Assembly: GCA_004210915.1 (NCBI GenBank)
Contig: SEGS01000002.1
Span: 62,001-126,000 of the forward strand
DNA length: 64,000 nt
Reading direction: 5' to 3'
Source: Variovorax sp.
GTDB lineage: Bacteria > Pseudomonadota > Gammaproteobacteria > Burkholderiales > Burkholderiaceae_C
The notes beneath the pieces were generated by a model. That model searched no databases and was not told the DNA's origin. It saw nothing but the letters and a program-made list of their open reading frames with translations. Positions 27,660 through 35,212 of this stretch are shown here, one piece after another. How positions within the stretch are numbered: position 1 is the stretch's first letter; the number at the start of each line of letters is the position of its first letter. Position numbers and translations under genes: made by a program.

Positions 27660-28547
27660 TTACCCGCAAAGCGCGTCGATGAGCGCCTGGGTGGCGCGCG
27701 GCTGCGGCGTGCGGCGCAGCGCGTAGAGATTCAGGTTGCGCGCGGCCCACGGCTCGGCGAGTGGTCGGCGCACGAAGCGCGATGTGCCCGCGTACGCCGC
27801 CGTCGCGCTTTGCGGCACCACGGCGATGCCCAGCCCGGCCTCGACCATGCGGCACACCGCGTCGAAACTGCTGACCGACACCGTTGGCGCGAACCGTATG
27901 GCCAGTGCCTCGGCACGCTCATGCAGGGACCGGTCGAGCGCACCGCCCTGATGGACGCCGATGAGCGGATGCGCCAGCGCCTGCGCGAAGCCGATCGCCG
28001 CCTCGCCCGCGAGGGCATGACCGGCAGGGAGCACCACATGCAGCGGGTCGCTCTCGAAATGCCAGGAGACGAGGCCGGCCGGCACGGGCGCCTCGACACC
28101 CACGCCGACGTCGGCGCGGTCGTCCAGGCACGCGCGGATCACGTCCCGCGTGTCTTCCTCATGCAGCAACACCGTCACGCCCGGGTACTGCGCCATGAAG
28201 CGTTGCAGCCGCTCGGGCAGGAACCCGATCACGGCCGACATGTTGGCGTAGAGCCGCACCGTGCCGCGCACCTCGTCACCCTCGCTCTGCACTTCGCGCA
28301 CCAGCGCCTGCAGGTCGTCGTCGAGCTTCACACCGCGCGCAAACACGAGCCGTCCCGCATCGGTCAACGCCACGCCGCGCGGCGAGCGAACCAGCAACGG
28401 GGTACCGAAAGCGTGTTCGAGATCCGCCAGCCGGCGACTCAGCGCCGATGGCGCAATGTGCTCCTGCTCGGCCGCGCGCACGATCGAGCCCGCGCGGGCG
28501 GCGGAGACGAACAGACGGACGCTGTAGGGATCGATGCGACGGGTCAA
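27660..28547 (-). CDS. LysR-type regulator of the aconitase-like operon
   Basis: 295 residues. HTH near residues 18-60 (AGSIVRAAEQEHIAPSALSR) and a LysR effector domain. Start is TTG 28547: no ATG or GTG lies in frame near the conserved N-terminus. It is 79 bp upstream of the aconitase-like gene and in the same direction, so may be part of the same unit or autoregulated. Effector is presumably a carboxylate of that pathway. Confidence 0.87.
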   Translation of the reverse strand: MTRRIDPYSVRLFVSAARAGSIVRAAEQEHIAPSALSRRLADLEHAFGTPLLVRSPRGVALTDAGRLVFARGVKLDDDLQALVREVQSEGDEVRGTVRLYANMSAVIGFLPERLQRFMAQYPGVTVLLHEEDTRDVIRACLDDRADVGVGVEAPVPAGLVSWHFESDPLHVVLPAGHALAGEAAIGFAQALAHPLIGVHQGGALDRSLHERAEALAIRFAPTVSVSSFDAVCRMVEAGLGIAVVPQSATAAYAGTSRFVRRPLAEPWAARNLNLYALRRTPQPRATQALIDALCG

Positions 28548-28614
28548 GGGGCGGTCCTGACGGAGCCCCGCATTCTGCAGCGTGAACCGCGTCCGCAGAA
28601 AACCGTGCCGCGCC

Positions 28615-29484
28615 TCAGCGCTGCTGCCCCCACCTGCGCACCGTCAGCCGCTCCAGCGTCGCGAAGCCCAGGCTCTCGATGGCCAGGCCGATGAGCACGA
28701 CCATGGCGAGGCCGGCGAACACCTTGTCGGTGTAGAGCTCGTTGCGGTTCTGGAAGATGTACCAGCCGAGGCCGCCCTTGCCCGACGAGGCGCCGAACAC
28801 GAGCTCCGCCGCGATCAGCGTGCGCCAGGCAAAGGCCCAGCCGATCTTCAAACCCGACAGGATGGCCGGCAGCGCCGCCGGCACCAGGATCTGCAGCACG
28901 TAGCGCAGGCCCTTCAGGCCGTAGTTGCGCCCTGCCATGCGCAGCGTTTCGGGCACGCCCTGGAAGCCCGCATAGGTGTTGAGCGCCAGCGGCCACAGCA
29001 CCGAATGGATCAGCACGAACACCAGGCTGCCTTTGCCCAGGCCGAACCACAGCAGCGCCAGCGGCAGCAGCGCGATGGCCGGCAAGGGGTTGAACATGGA
29101 GGTGAGCGTGCTCAGCAGGTCGCGGCCGATCTGCGTCGATACCGCCAGCGTGGTGAGCGCAAAGGCCAGCAGCACGCCCGCGACGTAGCCCTGCAGCAGC
29201 ACGCTGAAGGAAATCGCCACCTTCCCGATCAGTTCGCCCGACGCGAGGCCTTCGACCAGCGCGCGCGCCGTGGCGGTGAAGGTCGGCAACAACAGGTCGT
29301 TGTCCTGCCAGCGCGCGGCCAGCTCCCACAGCACGGTGAGCACGACCAGGATCAGGCCGCGGCGCAGCCAGCCCTGCGCCCACAGCCGGGTCGCGAAAGG
29401 CAAGGCGCGCTCGACCGGCACGGCGGTAAAGGGCTCGAGCCGGTGCTCGTACTCGGGCCGGATGGGCGGTTGCAGCGCGCTCAT
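28615..29484 (-). CDS. Sulfonate/taurine-type ABC permease
   Basis: 289 residues, six membrane helices, SsuC/TauC class. The EAA loop is in RNYGLKGLRYVLQILVPAALP, and SGLKIGWAFAWRTLIAAEL is family-typical. It forms the membrane channel of the importer with the ATPase, whose stop overlaps its start by 4 bp. The TauD-type dioxygenase in the operon suggests an alkanesulfonate or similar substrate. Confidence 0.9.
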   Translation of the reverse strand: MSALQPPIRPEYEHRLEPFTAVPVERALPFATRLWAQGWLRRGLILVVLTVLWELAARWQDNDLLLPTFTATARALVEGLASGELIGKVAISFSVLLQGYVAGVLLAFALTTLAVSTQIGRDLLSTLTSMFNPLPAIALLPLALLWFGLGKGSLVFVLIHSVLWPLALNTYAGFQGVPETLRMAGRNYGLKGLRYVLQILVPAALPAILSGLKIGWAFAWRTLIAAELVFGASSGKGGLGWYIFQNRNELYTDKVFAGLAMVVLIGLAIESLGFATLERLTVRRWGQQR

Positions 29485-30374
29485 GCGGCGGCGCCTTCCC
29501 GTGCGTCATCCCGGAGGTTCTCTTCCTCGAACAGCATGTCGTGAATCCGTTGCGCCGTCGACTGGAACGCCTCGCTGCCGAGGCTGCCGAGCGTGAAGTC
29601 GTGGCTGTTAATCTCGGCGCGCATGCGCCCCGGGTGCGGCGACAGCAGCGCGATGCGGCTGCCGACCACCAGCGCCTCTTCGATCGAGTGCGTGACGAAG
29701 AGCAGCGTGAAGCGCACCTCGTCCCACAGCGCGAGCAGCTCTTCCTGCATCTTGCGGCGCGTGAGCGCGTCGAGCGCGGCGAAGGGCTCGTCCATCAGCA
29801 GCACCCTGGGCTGCATGGCCAGCGCCCGCGCGATCGCCACGCGCTGCTTCATGCCGCCCGACAGCTGGTGCGGATGCACGTCGGCGAACTTGGTCAGGCC
29901 CACCTTGTCGAGGTAGTGCAACGCGCGCTCGGCCGCTTCCTTGCGGCCCAGCGTGCGCGAGGCCAGGAGCGGAAACATCACGTTTTGTTTGACCGTTTTC
30001 CACGGCGGCAGCTGGTCGAACTCCTGGAACACGACGATGCGGTCCGGCCCCGGCGCGTGCACCACCCGGCCCGCCAGGCGGATCTCGCCCTCGACCGGCG
30101 CGATGAAGCCACCGATGGCCTTGAGCAGCGTCGACTTGCCGCAACCCGAAGGCCCGAGCAGCACGAAGCGCTCGGCCTCGTGCATGTCGAAGCTCACGCG
30201 GTGGGTGGCGCGCACCACGCGCTCGGGCGTCCGGTACTCCAGGCTCACGCCGTCGACTTGCAGCAGCGGCGCGTCCGCGCGCTGCGTCGCCGCGGCGGTG
30301 GGCGCCAGGCTGCTGCCCGGTTCACGCAGCGGCGCCCGAAGGAAGCCGCGTCGCAGCGCGAGGTTCGACGACAC
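29481..30374 (-). CDS. Sulfonate/taurine-type ABC ATPase
   Basis: 297 residues from GTG 30374, one base after the receptor stop. Walker [19 protein letters not shown], signature LSGGMKQRVAIARAL and Walker B VLLMDEPFAALD. An unusual 35-residue N-terminal extension precedes the ABC domain. It energises the adjacent TauC/SsuC-type permease. Confidence 0.92.
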   Translation of the reverse strand: MSSNLALRRGFLRAPLREPGSSLAPTAAATQRADAPLLQVDGVSLEYRTPERVVRATHRVSFDMHEAERFVLLGPSGCGKSTLLKAIGGFIAPVEGEIRLAGRVVHAPGPDRIVVFQEFDQLPPWKTVKQNVMFPLLASRTLGRKEAAERALHYLDKVGLTKFADVHPHQLSGGMKQRVAIARALAMQPRVLLMDEPFAALDALTRRKMQEELLALWDEVRFTLLFVTHSIEEALVVGSRIALLSPHPGRMRAEINSHDFTLGSLGSEAFQSTAQRIHDMLFEEENLRDDAREGAAA

Positions 30375-30375
30375 C

Positions 30376-31386
30376 TCAGCTGCCCGATGCGGTGCGCGCG
30401 TCGTCGAAGAAGTAGTCCTTCACCGAAGCCGGCTTGTTCTTGATGGCGCCCACGCGGTGCAGGAACTCGCCCAGGCCCAGGGTGTTCTGCGGCGCGATCT
30501 TGAACTGCACTTCGGGGTTCTTGATGATCTTGAGCAGCAGTGCGCGGTCGGTCTTGGCGCCGGTCACGCGCAGGTAGGTGTCGGCCGCCTTCTCGGGATT
30601 GGCCGTGACGAACTGGGCCGCCTCGTCCAGTGCGTCGACGAAGGCCTTGTAGGTCTTCGGGCTCTCGTTGCGGAATTTCTCGGTGGCGTACAGCACCGTG
30701 GCCGAGGCCGGGCCGCCCAGCGCGTCGTACGAGTTCAGCACGATGCGCGCGTTCGGGTTTTCGGCCAGCTCCTGCTCCTGGAACGGCGGGTTGCCGAAGT
30801 GGGCGGAGATCTCGGTGCCGCCCTTGATGATGGCGGCCGCGGCATCCGGGTGCGGCAGCGCGACCTGGATCTTGTCGAGCTTGTTGAATTCCTTGTCGCC
30901 CCAGAGCTTGGCCGACGCGACCTGCAGCACGCGCGACTGCACCGACACGCCCACGGCCGGCAGCGCGATGCGGTCCCTGTCGGTGAAGTCCGCGATGGTC
31001 TTCACGTTCGGGTTGTTGCTGACCAGGTAGTACGGGAAGTTGCCCAGCGAAGCCACGCCCTTGACGTTCTGCTTGCCCTTGGTGCGGTCCCAGATGGTGA
31101 ACAGCGGGCCGACGCCGGCGCCGGCGATTTCGATGTTGCCCGACAGCAGCGCGTCGTTGACCGCCGAGCCGCCCGAGAGCTTGACCCATTCCACCTTGGC
31201 ATCGACGCCGGCCGCCTTGGCGTGCTTCTCGATGAGCTTCTGGTCTTCGGCCACGTTGAGCAGCAGGTAGACGATGCCGAACTGCTGGGCGATGCGGATC
31301 TGCCCTTCGGCGTGCGCGGCGAGGCTGCCGAAGGCCAGGCCGAGGCCGGCGACGAGTGCGATGGATTTGCGGCGGAAGATGTTCAT
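30376..31386 (-). CDS. ABC substrate-binding protein, TauA/SsuA type
   Basis: 336 residues from ATG 31386 with a signal peptide (ending AAHAEG). The mature start GQIRIAQQFGIVYLLLNVAED and TKGKQNVKGVASLG match NMT1/TauA-type receptors for sulfonates, nitrates or pyrimidine precursors. It sits between the dioxygenase and the ATPase in a tight operon. Taurine itself is not certain; other organosulfonates or sulfate esters are possible. Confidence 0.88.
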   Translation of the reverse strand: MNIFRRKSIALVAGLGLAFGSLAAHAEGQIRIAQQFGIVYLLLNVAEDQKLIEKHAKAAGVDAKVEWVKLSGGSAVNDALLSGNIEIAGAGVGPLFTIWDRTKGKQNVKGVASLGNFPYYLVSNNPNVKTIADFTDRDRIALPAVGVSVQSRVLQVASAKLWGDKEFNKLDKIQVALPHPDAAAAIIKGGTEISAHFGNPPFQEQELAENPNARIVLNSYDALGGPASATVLYATEKFRNESPKTYKAFVDALDEAAQFVTANPEKAADTYLRVTGAKTDRALLLKIIKNPEVQFKIAPQNTLGLGEFLHRVGAIKNKPASVKDYFFDDARTASGS

Positions 31387-31410
31387 GTCGGTCAATCAGT
31401 CAATCGGTGT

Positions 31411-32298
31411 TCAGAAAGGCGTATCGCCCTGGATCGTGGTTCGGTTGAGCCTGCGGCGCAGGTGATCGGGGGTGCCGGCTGCCAGGTGCATCAGCGAGCG
31501 GTTGTCCCAGAAGACGAGGTCGTGCGGCTTCCAACAATGGCGATAGACGAACTCCGGCTTCACGCTGTGCGCGAACAGCTCGGCCAGCAGCGCATCGCCC
31601 TCCTCCTTCGGCAGCCCGACGATGCCGGTCGTGAAATGCTCGCTGACGAAGAGCGCCTTCTTGCCCGTTTCGGGGTGCGTGCGCACGACGGGCTGAACGG
31701 CCGGCGCGACCTGGTCGATCTGCGCCTGTGAGAGTTTCGGCCGCCACGGGTTCTTCGCGCGCAGTTCTTCGTACTTGGCCAGGTAGCTGTGCTCCGCCTT
31801 CAGCGGCAGGATGCGCCGCTGCAGCTCGGGGCTCAGCGCTTCCCATGCCAGGTGCTGGTCGGCGAACAGCGTGTCGCCGATGCCGTCCCCCGGCAGCTCC
31901 TGCGCGTGCAGCAGCGAACCCAGGCTGGGCTGCGGCTTGTACGAGATGTCGGAATGCCAGTACACGCCCGCGTCACCGAGACCGATCGGCTCGCCGTTCT
32001 CCTTGATGTTCGAGACGATCAGGATCTCTGGGTGCTTGGGCAGCTGGAACTGGTGCAGCACATGGATCTCCAGCGGGCCGAAGCGGCGGCTGAAGGCGAT
32101 GTGATCGGCCGGCGACACCTGCTGGTCGCGGAACACCACCACGTGGTGGTCGAGGTGCGCGCGATGGATGCGCGCGAAGTCGGCGTTGCTGATGGGTTGG
32201 GAGATGTCGAGGCCGACGATTTCGGCGCCGACCGGCGCATCGAAGGGGCGCACCTCGAAGGCCTGGGTAAGCACGGCAGGGGCAAGAGCGGCTGTCAT
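31411..32298 (-). CDS. TauD/TfdA-family Fe(II)/2-oxoglutarate dioxygenase
   Basis: 295 residues. Metal ligands His115 and Asp117 (YWHSDISY) and His271 (LMHLAAG); Arg282 and Arg286 lie 11 and 15 residues after the last His, the same spacing as the 2-oxoglutarate and sulfonate-binding Args of TauD. It would hydroxylate a substrate carbon so that sulfite leaves. First gene of the leftward dioxygenase-receptor-ATPase-permease operon. TauD, AtsK and TfdA share this fold, so the exact substrate is open. Confidence 0.9.
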   Translation of the reverse strand: MTAALAPAVLTQAFEVRPFDAPVGAEIVGLDISQPISNADFARIHRAHLDHHVVVFRDQQVSPADHIAFSRRFGPLEIHVLHQFQLPKHPEILIVSNIKENGEPIGLGDAGVYWHSDISYKPQPSLGSLLHAQELPGDGIGDTLFADQHLAWEALSPELQRRILPLKAEHSYLAKYEELRAKNPWRPKLSQAQIDQVAPAVQPVVRTHPETGKKALFVSEHFTTGIVGLPKEEGDALLAELFAHSVKPEFVYRHCWKPHDLVFWDNRSLMHLAAGTPDHLRRRLNRTTIQGDTPF

Positions 32299-32351
32299 GC
32301 CGCGAACTGTAGGCGGCCTCCCTCAGTTGGGAAACGACCGATTTCTTGCTT

Positions 32352-32365
32352 GCTTATGCGGAAAA
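32352..32365 (+). promoter_or_regulatory. CTTATGCGGAAAA element upstream of tauD-like operon
   Basis: GCTTATGCGGAAAA, 54 bp upstream of the dioxygenase start and on the opposite strand to it. Matches the cysE/cysB element at 13 of 14 bases and the peroxiredoxin-promoter element over CTTATGCG-AAAAC. Confidence 0.45.
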
Positions 32366-32425
32366 CATCCTAGGCGGAGTTTCAGACAAAAAGTGCCTCT
32401 ACCGCCCGTCCTGCCTGCGCGAGCA

Positions 32426-32442
32426 GCTATCAAATAGATAGC
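32426..32442. repeat. GCTATC-AAATA-GATAGC inverted repeat
   Basis: Perfect 6-bp arms around a 5-base AT loop in the gap between the tauD-like and vapB-like genes. Elements of this GCTATC/GATAGC form are widespread between genes in Comamonadaceae (established general knowledge, not checked here). Confidence 0.6.
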
Positions 32443-32483
32443 ATCAACCGGAACTTTCAGCGCAATACAGGGCGATGGTGCCG

Positions 32484-32687
32484 CTACTCAATCGGATCTT
32501 TGCAGCGCCTTGGAATGTCTATCGCATCGCGCGCAGTACCCCCGAGTGCTGCAAGGCGTTTGCTCGCTTGCACTCGCACGAAGGTCTCGATGGCTACTCG
32601 GAAGAGGTCCGCTTTGTCCATGTTCGGGTCGGCGACGTCCAGCGCGCGCTCGTACAGGGCGTCGTCAATGGTGACGGTGGTTTGCAT
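32484..32687 (-). CDS. Solitary VapB-type antitoxin
   Basis: 67 residues starting [20 protein letters not shown], the N-terminal ribbon-helix-helix pattern of VapB/DUF2191 antitoxins, followed by a short tail that would cap a VapC nuclease. No VapC-like PIN gene is found downstream (only 185 bp to the next gene) or upstream. It is either the remnant of a decayed toxin-antitoxin module or acts on a toxin elsewhere. Confidence 0.75.
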   Translation of the reverse strand: MQTTVTIDDALYERALDVADPNMDKADLFRVAIETFVRVQASKRLAALGGTARDAIDIPRRCKDPIE

Positions 32688-32734
32688 ACAGGCTCCACAT
32701 CAATGTTGTCACCAGTGTCCATGAACGCGAGCGT

Positions 32735-33958
32735 TCAGAAAACCCGCGCCTTGACCTTCAACCCCACCCAGATCGCCAAGAACATCGCCGCCCCGAACAC
32801 CCATCCAGACAGCGCGCCCGCCATGCCGCCGGACAGCAGCGTGCCGATGGTGCAGCCCAGCCCGGTCATGGCGCCCCAGCCCAGCAGCACGCCGCCGCCC
32901 AGGCCGCGCGCGGCGTCGCGCCAGGTGGGCCAGCGCGGCGCGAACTGGCGGCTGGCGAGGGCTGCGGCGAAGGCGCCACCGACCAGGCCGGCCAGCAGCA
33001 GCGCGTTGGGCGTGAGCCAGGTGGTGGGCGGCAGCGTGGCGCAGCCGGCGAAACCGTCGAGCCCGTTCAGCCGCTCGGGAATCCAGCCCTGCTGGTCGGC
33101 CACCGAGCGCGCAGCGCTGCCCAGCGTGGCCGTCACGCCGAGTGGCCGCATGCGCACGATGGCGAAGGCGCCGATCAGGCCGACGGCCAGGCCGCCGCTC
33201 CAGTAGGCCCAGCGCCCCTGCCAGAGCCGCGCCCAAACCTCGCGCAGCGGTGGCACGCCGCCGGTGGCAACAGGCGCGCCCTGCCCTCCGCCCGCGCCGC
33301 TGTCACCCCGTGCTTGCGGCGCCTCCCGTGCAAAGCCGCGCCACAGCCACGCCGCCAGCGCGGCCAGCACCGCCAGTTGCAGCAGCAGCGCGCCGCCGTA
33401 GCCGAAGTGCGTCGGCAGCCACACCACGGGCGCATCGGCCACGCTCAGGCTGTACAGCGGGTTCCACGTCAGGAAGCCGGACACGAAGCCCAGGGCCGAG
33501 CCGACCAGCGCGAACGGCGACACCACCGAGCCTTCGGCCAGGCGGTACCAGTGCGCGCTAATGCACGAGCCCGACACCACCATGCCCGCGCCGAAGGACG
33601 CGCCCGCCACCGCCAGCACCCAGCTCACCGGGCCGATGTGCATGTCGGGCGGCAGCTTGCCCGGCGCGGGCACCGGCAGCCAGCTGCCCAGCACCACCGT
33701 GTAGCCGACCAGGCCGACCGCCAGCGCCAGCAGGATGGCCAGCAGCCCGCGCGGGTTGCGGTCTTCGAACCAGTCGCGCGCATGGCAATAGAAACAGAAG
33801 CGCGAGCGCTGCAGCACCAGGCCGAGCACGACGCCGGTGGCCAGCGCAAACACCAGCGTGCGCCCGCCCGGCTGCCCGTCGAGCGTGCCGCCCAGGGCAA
33901 TCAGCCCGGCGAGCAAAGCCGCAGGCAGCAGCAAGGGAGTGATGGCGTGAATGGTCAT
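32735..33958 (-). CDS. YeeE/YedE-family sulfur-compound transporter
   Basis: 407 residues, about ten membrane helices in two repeats. Conserved Cys residues lie in RSRFCFYCHA (Cys55/Cys58), GSCISAHWYR (Cys132) and GLGCTIGTLLSGG, the pattern of YeeE/TsuA thiosulfate or sulfur carriers. Its ATG lies immediately behind a terminator-like hairpin and lacks a clear Shine-Dalgarno site. Located just downstream of an exported rhodanese, so uptake of thiosulfate or a sulfane product is likely. Confidence 0.9.
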   Translation of the reverse strand: MTIHAITPLLLPAALLAGLIALGGTLDGQPGGRTLVFALATGVVLGLVLQRSRFCFYCHARDWFEDRNPRGLLAILLALAVGLVGYTVVLGSWLPVPAPGKLPPDMHIGPVSWVLAVAGASFGAGMVVSGSCISAHWYRLAEGSVVSPFALVGSALGFVSGFLTWNPLYSLSVADAPVVWLPTHFGYGGALLLQLAVLAALAAWLWRGFAREAPQARGDSGAGGGQGAPVATGGVPPLREVWARLWQGRWAYWSGGLAVGLIGAFAIVRMRPLGVTATLGSAARSVADQQGWIPERLNGLDGFAGCATLPPTTWLTPNALLLAGLVGGAFAAALASRQFAPRWPTWRDAARGLGGGVLLGWGAMTGLGCTIGTLLSGGMAGALSGWVFGAAMFLAIWVGLKVKARVF

Positions 33959-33959
33959 G

Positions 33960-33987
33960 AAAAAAGCCCGCGCGAGGCGGGCTGAAA
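33960..33987 (-). terminator. Intrinsic terminator/attenuator after rhodanese gene
   Basis: On the minus strand: AGCCCGCCTCGCGCGGGCTTTTTT, a stem of about seven base pairs followed by six T. It lies 35 bp past the rhodanese stop and directly abuts the yeeE-type start codon, so read-through would decide expression of the transporter. Confidence 0.8.
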
Positions 33988-34022
33988 AGGAGACACCCCT
34001 CAGAAAGATCGGATCGATCCGC

Positions 34023-34988
34023 TTACTTGGACGCCCACACCGTGCCGGCGGGGTTGTTGATCGGCACGCCCACCGCGTTGCCGTACTCCGTCCAGGAGCC
34101 GTCGTAGTTCTTGACGTCGTAGCCGAGGATCTTGCTCAGCGCGAACCAGGTGTGGCTCGAACGCTCGCCGATGCGGCAGTACGTGATGATCGGCTTGCTG
34201 CCATCGACACCGGCGTTGGCATACAGCTTCTTCAGGTCCTCGGCCGACTTGAAGGTGCCGTCTTCCTTCACCGCCTGGCCCCAGGCCACGTTGGCCGCGC
34301 CGGGGATGTGGCCCGCGCGGATCGTCAGTTCCTGCGAGCCCGGCGGCGCGAAGATCTTGCCGGAGAACTCGTCGGCCGAGCGGATGTCGAGCAGCTTCAC
34401 GTTGCTCTTGCCTTCGGCCGCGGCCAGCGTGTCCGACAGGCGGGCGCGCAGCGCCGTGTTGACCTGCGTCACCTTGTAGCGGGTGGCCGCGACATCGGGC
34501 GCGCGGTTGTTCTGCGGCAGGTTCTCGGTCTCCCACTTCTTGCGGCCGCCGTCGAGCAGCTTCACGTTCTTCACGCCGTAGATGTCGAACACCCAGGCGC
34601 CCCACGCGGCAAACCAGTTGTTGGTGTCGCCGTACAGCACCACCGTGGTGTCGGGCGCCACGCCGGCCGTCGACAGCAGCTTTTCGAACTGCTCCTGGCC
34701 CACGATGTCGCGCCGCACCTTGTCGTTCAGGTCCTGGTGCCACGAGAAGTTGACCGCGCCCGGAATGTGGCTGCGCTCGTAGATGCCGGGGTTCACGCTC
34801 ACCTCGATCACACGCACCTTGGCGTTGTCCAGGTTCTGCGCGAGCCACTCGGTCGAGACCAGCGGGCCGGCGGGAATCGGCGTCGCGGCGAAAGCGACAC
34901 CGCTCAGCCACAGCGCGCCAGCGCCCAGCACAGAGGCCTTCAGCCAGTCGCGACGCAGCGGTGCCCAGCGGGCGATCTCAGTCTTCAT
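34023..34988 (-). CDS. Exported two-domain thiosulfate sulfurtransferase (rhodanese)
   Basis: 321 residues. The N-terminus LRRDWLKASVLGAGALWL is a Tat-type signal, so the protein is likely periplasmic. Two rhodanese domains follow; the first is inactive-like and the second has the catalytic Cys271 in the loop TYCRIGERSS. It moves sulfane sulfur from thiosulfate to an acceptor. It precedes the YeeE-type carrier, a pairing that fits periplasmic thiosulfate handling and import. Confidence 0.9.
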   Translation of the reverse strand: MKTEIARWAPLRRDWLKASVLGAGALWLSGVAFAATPIPAGPLVSTEWLAQNLDNAKVRVIEVSVNPGIYERSHIPGAVNFSWHQDLNDKVRRDIVGQEQFEKLLSTAGVAPDTTVVLYGDTNNWFAAWGAWVFDIYGVKNVKLLDGGRKKWETENLPQNNRAPDVAATRYKVTQVNTALRARLSDTLAAAEGKSNVKLLDIRSADEFSGKIFAPPGSQELTIRAGHIPGAANVAWGQAVKEDGTFKSAEDLKKLYANAGVDGSKPIITYCRIGERSSHTWFALSKILGYDVKNYDGSWTEYGNAVGVPINNPAGTVWASK

Positions 34989-35212
34989 GCTTGCCAGTCC
35001 TTCATCATCAAAAGTCAGTGGAGGCCTGTGCCGGGTGGCGCAGGGGTGACTGAAATTTAGTCAGGGCGGCGCTCTTCTCTAACAAACAAAAACGTGTATT
35101 GATATGCGGGTTTTGTTGACGTAGTGCGGTCACTGCGCACGGCCATCTTCATAGCCCCTAAGCTATGCTGCACGCGGCTCAGGAACCACGGTCGTCAAAG
35201 AGGAGAAGACGG

